From: QQVM01 sp964544885
GTDB lineage: Bacteria > Bacteroidota > Bacteroidia > AKYH767-A > 2013-40CM-41-45
DNA: 64,000 nucleotides
Direction of reading: 5' to 3'
Assembly: GCA_964544885.1 (NCBI GenBank)
Contig: CAZJDX010000008.1
Coordinates: 54,188 to 118,187 of the forward strand
Part shown: positions 61,470-64,000 of the stretch, in pieces
Numbering within the stretch: the stretch's first letter is position 1
Layout of the letters: each line of letters opens with the position of its first letter
The notes under the pieces: model-generated
What the model was told of the DNA's origin: nothing
The model's database searches: none
Seen by the model: the letters and a program-made list of their open reading frames with translations, nothing else
Translations under genes and position numbers: made by a program

Positions 61470-63350
61470 ATGAAATCAAAGTATTTATTATTTTTTTTGT
61501 CTTTGTCATTCTGCTTTCCGGAAATAGTTCATGCATCCCAGGATTCCGTTGGTATACAAATCCCTATCAGCACCATAACCCGTTACACAAGCGAAGGCTA
61601 CTATCTTGACAACAAAGCAAGATGGACAGTACCGGATTCTTCTCTTACCGATATTTCATCGGTTGATCCTTCCAAAAATCAGAACTATAATTCTCTGGGA
61701 ATACAGGGTAGCGCCCTCGATGAAAGAACCTATACTCCGGTGAAGGATGTTTTTCTTTTCCCGGGGACAAGGTCATTCGAGCCCTATTTTCTAAAACCTG
61801 AGGGACTTAAATTCTTCAGATCAAATAAAAGATTTTCTGAAATCACCTATCATAACTCCAGTTTTAAAGAGCAGGAAATCGAGGTAGTGCATTCTCAGAA
61901 TATTAAAAAATACTGGAGCGCTGGTCTTGATTTTAACCGGCTTGGAGTGAGGGATTATACCAGGAACAGTGATACCTATCACAACAGATTAGCATTATAC
62001 ACCTTGTATGAATCTCCATCGAAGCGCTACGAGTTCTTTGCGTCAGTAATCTGGAATACGATTAAAAATCAGTTAAACGGCGGACTGGAAAACGACACAG
62101 CATACATGCTAGGTAACGTGGACAATCTCGGTCTGAAAGGAGTGAATATTGAATTAAATGAAGCGGAGCAAAGAATACGTAAAAACATTTATTCTCTCAG
62201 TCAAAAAGTCAGTACAGGCAGGTTCAATGATTCGCTGAGCACAGTTAAAACAAACGCCATACAGTTGATCCATACAGGCAGATTGGAAAAGGGATCATAT
62301 GCATATTCAGATCAGGAGAAAGACAGTTCCTTTTATTCTTATTTTTTTACTAATTCAGGCTCAACTTACGACTCTCTTCACTACTTTAACCTGATTAATC
62401 ATGCCGGCATTCTGTTTCCGGCATCAGACTCTTCCTCCTCTTTCTTCCGTAAAAATTTCTCCTTCAGCCTGGAAGGCAGCCATCAGTGGTTGAATTACAG
62501 GCAGCGTGATGATCTCTACTTTAACCATTTCGGGACAAGGGCAAGGTTGTTCACTAAAGCCGACACAGGCTATTGCCTGAAAGCAACCATGCAGTATCTT
62601 TTCGCGGGTGAGCAGAAAGGCACATACTCAATGGAATTATACGTTTCTTCACCTGAGTATAAAATCGGAAAAATTTATGCTTCAACCGGACTGATCAGAA
62701 GATCACCCGATCTGACCGACCTGAACTATTTTTCGAACCATTTCATATGGGAAAATGAATTCAAAGACACCTACTCTCAGAGTATCATGGCAGGTGTATA
62801 CAATAGTAAGTACGCTTTCCGGCTTGAATTGTCCGTTCACAATCTGAATAATTTCATCTTTACTAATCTGAATAGTCTGCCCCTTCAATACGAAGGTTCC
62901 TTTTCCGTAAATCAGGTTAAGGTCATAAAAAATTTCAGGTATAAAAACCTTCGTAATGACAACGAGTTATTTTTCCAGCAGACTGGTCAGGAGAATTTGC
63001 TGCCACTACCTTCCTATACCGGTACACATTCTGTTTATCTGGAAAAAAGATTTTTCAAAAACGCTTTGAACAGCCAGATCGGCTTCCAGCTGAATTATCA
63101 TTCTGCCTATTATTCCAGAGCATACATGCCTGCCACTTCACGGTTTTACCTTCAGGACAGGATTGAAACAGGTGATCATTTCAACCTGGATCTGTTTATC
63201 CATCTGAAAATAAAATCAGCCAGAGTATTTTTAAGATTGAATAATATTGGTGATGGGATTGTCGATGACAGTTATTATCAAACGCCATATTATCCACAGC
63301 CGGGTCGGACACTTTGCTTCGGACTTACCTGGAGATTTTACGATATGTAA
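61470..63350 (+). CDS. Putative outer-membrane porin (Bacteroidota putative porin family)
   Basis: About 626 residues. The signal peptide is MKSKYLLFFLSLSFCFPEIV to HAS near 25. The mature protein shows the features of the putative porin family common in this phylum: NYNSLGIQGSALDERTY near residue 75, FLFPGTRSFEPYFLKPEGLK near 95, FSEITYHNSSFKEQEIEV near 125, SQNIKKYWSAGLDFNR near 145, and alternating aromatic beta strands to a C-terminal aromatic (TLCFGLTWRFYDM) that fits a beta-barrel end. The ATG at 61470 opens directly into the signal peptide; an upstream TTG at 61440 is in frame. Transported substrate unknown. Confidence 0.78.
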   Translation: MKSKYLLFFLSLSFCFPEIVHASQDSVGIQIPISTITRYTSEGYYLDNKARWTVPDSSLTDISSVDPSKNQNYNSLGIQGSALDERTYTPVKDVFLFPGTRSFEPYFLKPEGLKFFRSNKRFSEITYHNSSFKEQEIEVVHSQNIKKYWSAGLDFNRLGVRDYTRNSDTYHNRLALYTLYESPSKRYEFFASVIWNTIKNQLNGGLENDTAYMLGNVDNLGLKGVNIELNEAEQRIRKNIYSLSQKVSTGRFNDSLSTVKTNAIQLIHTGRLEKGSYAYSDQEKDSSFYSYFFTNSGSTYDSLHYFNLINHAGILFPASDSSSSFFRKNFSFSLEGSHQWLNYRQRDDLYFNHFGTRARLFTKADTGYCLKATMQYLFAGEQKGTYSMELYVSSPEYKIGKIYASTGLIRRSPDLTDLNYFSNHFIWENEFKDTYSQSIMAGVYNSKYAFRLELSVHNLNNFIFTNLNSLPLQYEGSFSVNQVKVIKNFRYKNLRNDNELFFQQTGQENLLPLPSYTGTHSVYLEKRFFKNALNSQIGFQLNYHSAYYSRAYMPATSRFYLQDRIETGDHFNLDLFIHLKIKSARVFLRLNNIGDGIVDDSYYQTPYYPQPGRTLCFGLTWRFYDM

Positions 63351-63365
63351 AAGGTTTCAGACAGG

Positions 63366-64000
63366 TCAGGTCTTTTGTTTCTTCTTTTTTGCCGCAGGGA
63401 AAAGAATATTATTCAGGATAAGCCTGTAGCCCGGTGAGTTTGGGTGCAAAGAAAGGTCTGTTGGAGGATCACCGACCTGGTGCTGATAATCTTCTGGATC
63501 GTGACCACCATAAAAGGTCCAGGTTCCTTTTCCCATTTCGCCATGAATATACCTGGCTTCATTTTCCGCTTTGGTCTCCCCCATAACAAGAACATCCTGT
63601 TTCACGAAGCGTTTACGGAATGCAGTGGTTTGTCCCATAAAACCTTTGATCACCTGTTCATGATTCTGGCAAAGCATGGTAGGCACCGCATCCCACTTTG
63701 CGGAGAAGTCAAATAAGGTAAAGAAGTCTTCGGTACGAGGAATCCTTCTGTGAGGTGGTTGATTATCAATTTCACTGAATTCGTATTCATAGGGATTACT
63801 GCTTAACTTATAATCCCTGAAGGCGAATGTCTTTGAGTAATCCAGTTTGGAATTCATGCCCGGATCAGCAGGATCGCCATCAAACATGGTTTCGCAGATA
63901 TCAACACCTTCTGCCGACAGCGCAATATCATAACTGTCGGTCGCCGAACACATGGCGAAGAGATAACCGCCTCCAACGACAAATTCCTTTATCTTCAGCG
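63366..64000 (-). CDS. C-terminal part of a Bacteroidota family commonly labelled asparagine synthetase B (cut by window edge)
   Basis: The frame is open through the right edge, so about 211 residues of the C-terminus are visible and the N-terminus is missing. The segment KEFVVGGGYLFAMCSATDSY begins a glutamine-amidotransferase-like strand and a loop with Cys; later parts are VPTMLCQNHEQVIKGFMGQT, ARYIHGEMGKGTWTFYGGHD and DLSLHPNSPGYRLILNNILF. I recognise the family from Flavobacteria, where it is often annotated asparagine synthetase B, but nothing here resembles the AsnB glutaminase or synthetase domains, so the name is doubtful. Function unknown. Not related to the real asnB-type gene at 40-42 kb. 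Confidence 0.68.
   Translation of the reverse strand, partial: LKIKEFVVGGGYLFAMCSATDSYDIALSAEGVDICETMFDGDPADPGMNSKLDYSKTFAFRDYKLSSNPYEYEFSEIDNQPPHRRIPRTEDFFTLFDFSAKWDAVPTMLCQNHEQVIKGFMGQTTAFRKRFVKQDVLVMGETKAENEARYIHGEMGKGTWTFYGGHDPEDYQHQVGDPPTDLSLHPNSPGYRLILNNILFPAAKKKKQKT

Overview
The window reads as chromosome of a member of the Bacteroidota (Flavobacteria/Chitinophagia-like, probably gliding). Pointers are several secreted proteins ending in type IX secretion sorting domains of both classes (short type A tails and the ~90-residue CHU_C / gliding-motility type B domain), repeated PKD and SBBP domains, a family of putative porins typical of this phylum, the rlmH-DUF4783-nadC-yihY block, and promoter-like motifs of the form TAnnTTTG (once with an upstream TTTG at a 19-bp spacing). 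No rRNA, tRNA or CRISPR array was seen.

Positions 1-44829 are dominated by a large surface polysaccharide locus. It starts with a glycosyltransferase, an OPX outer-membrane export lipoprotein and a Wzc-type tyrosine kinase with a Tyr-Gly repeat tail, then a dTDP-sugar epimerase, a WecA/MraY-like initiating transferase and the GDP-fucose pair gmd-fcl. After a PKD-rich secreted protein comes an ABC export pair (Wzm/Wzt with a C-terminal substrate-recognition domain) followed by a tightly packed + strand run (about 13.8-26.5 kb) of glycosyltransferases, methyltransferases, an acyltransferase, a nucleotide-sugar epimerase and a sulfotransferase-like protein. A Wzy-like membrane protein lies on the opposite strand, followed by three more glycosyltransferases. 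The housekeeping genes rdgB, rlmH, nadC and yihY interrupt the locus. Further right are a Wzx-like flippase, a polysaccharide deacetylase, an acetyltransferase, an asparagine synthase, two methyltransferases and a glycosyltransferase. Parts for both Wzx/Wzy-dependent and ABC-dependent export are therefore present.

A 199-bp MITE-like element (38882-39080) with ~32-bp terminal inverted repeats and a TTTA target duplication sits exactly between two convergent genes and preserves both stop codons.

Positions 44867-63350 are mainly secreted or envelope proteins: two long co-oriented type B cargo proteins, an isoaspartyl peptidase/asparaginase, two paralogous type A cargo proteins sharing an unrecognised ~290-residue barrel-like domain, an AddB-like nuclease, a PspC protein and a putative porin. 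The window ends inside a gene of a Bacteroidota family often labelled asparagine synthetase B although it lacks the AsnB domains. Base composition is uneven: about 43-48.9 kb is visibly more AT-rich than the rest.
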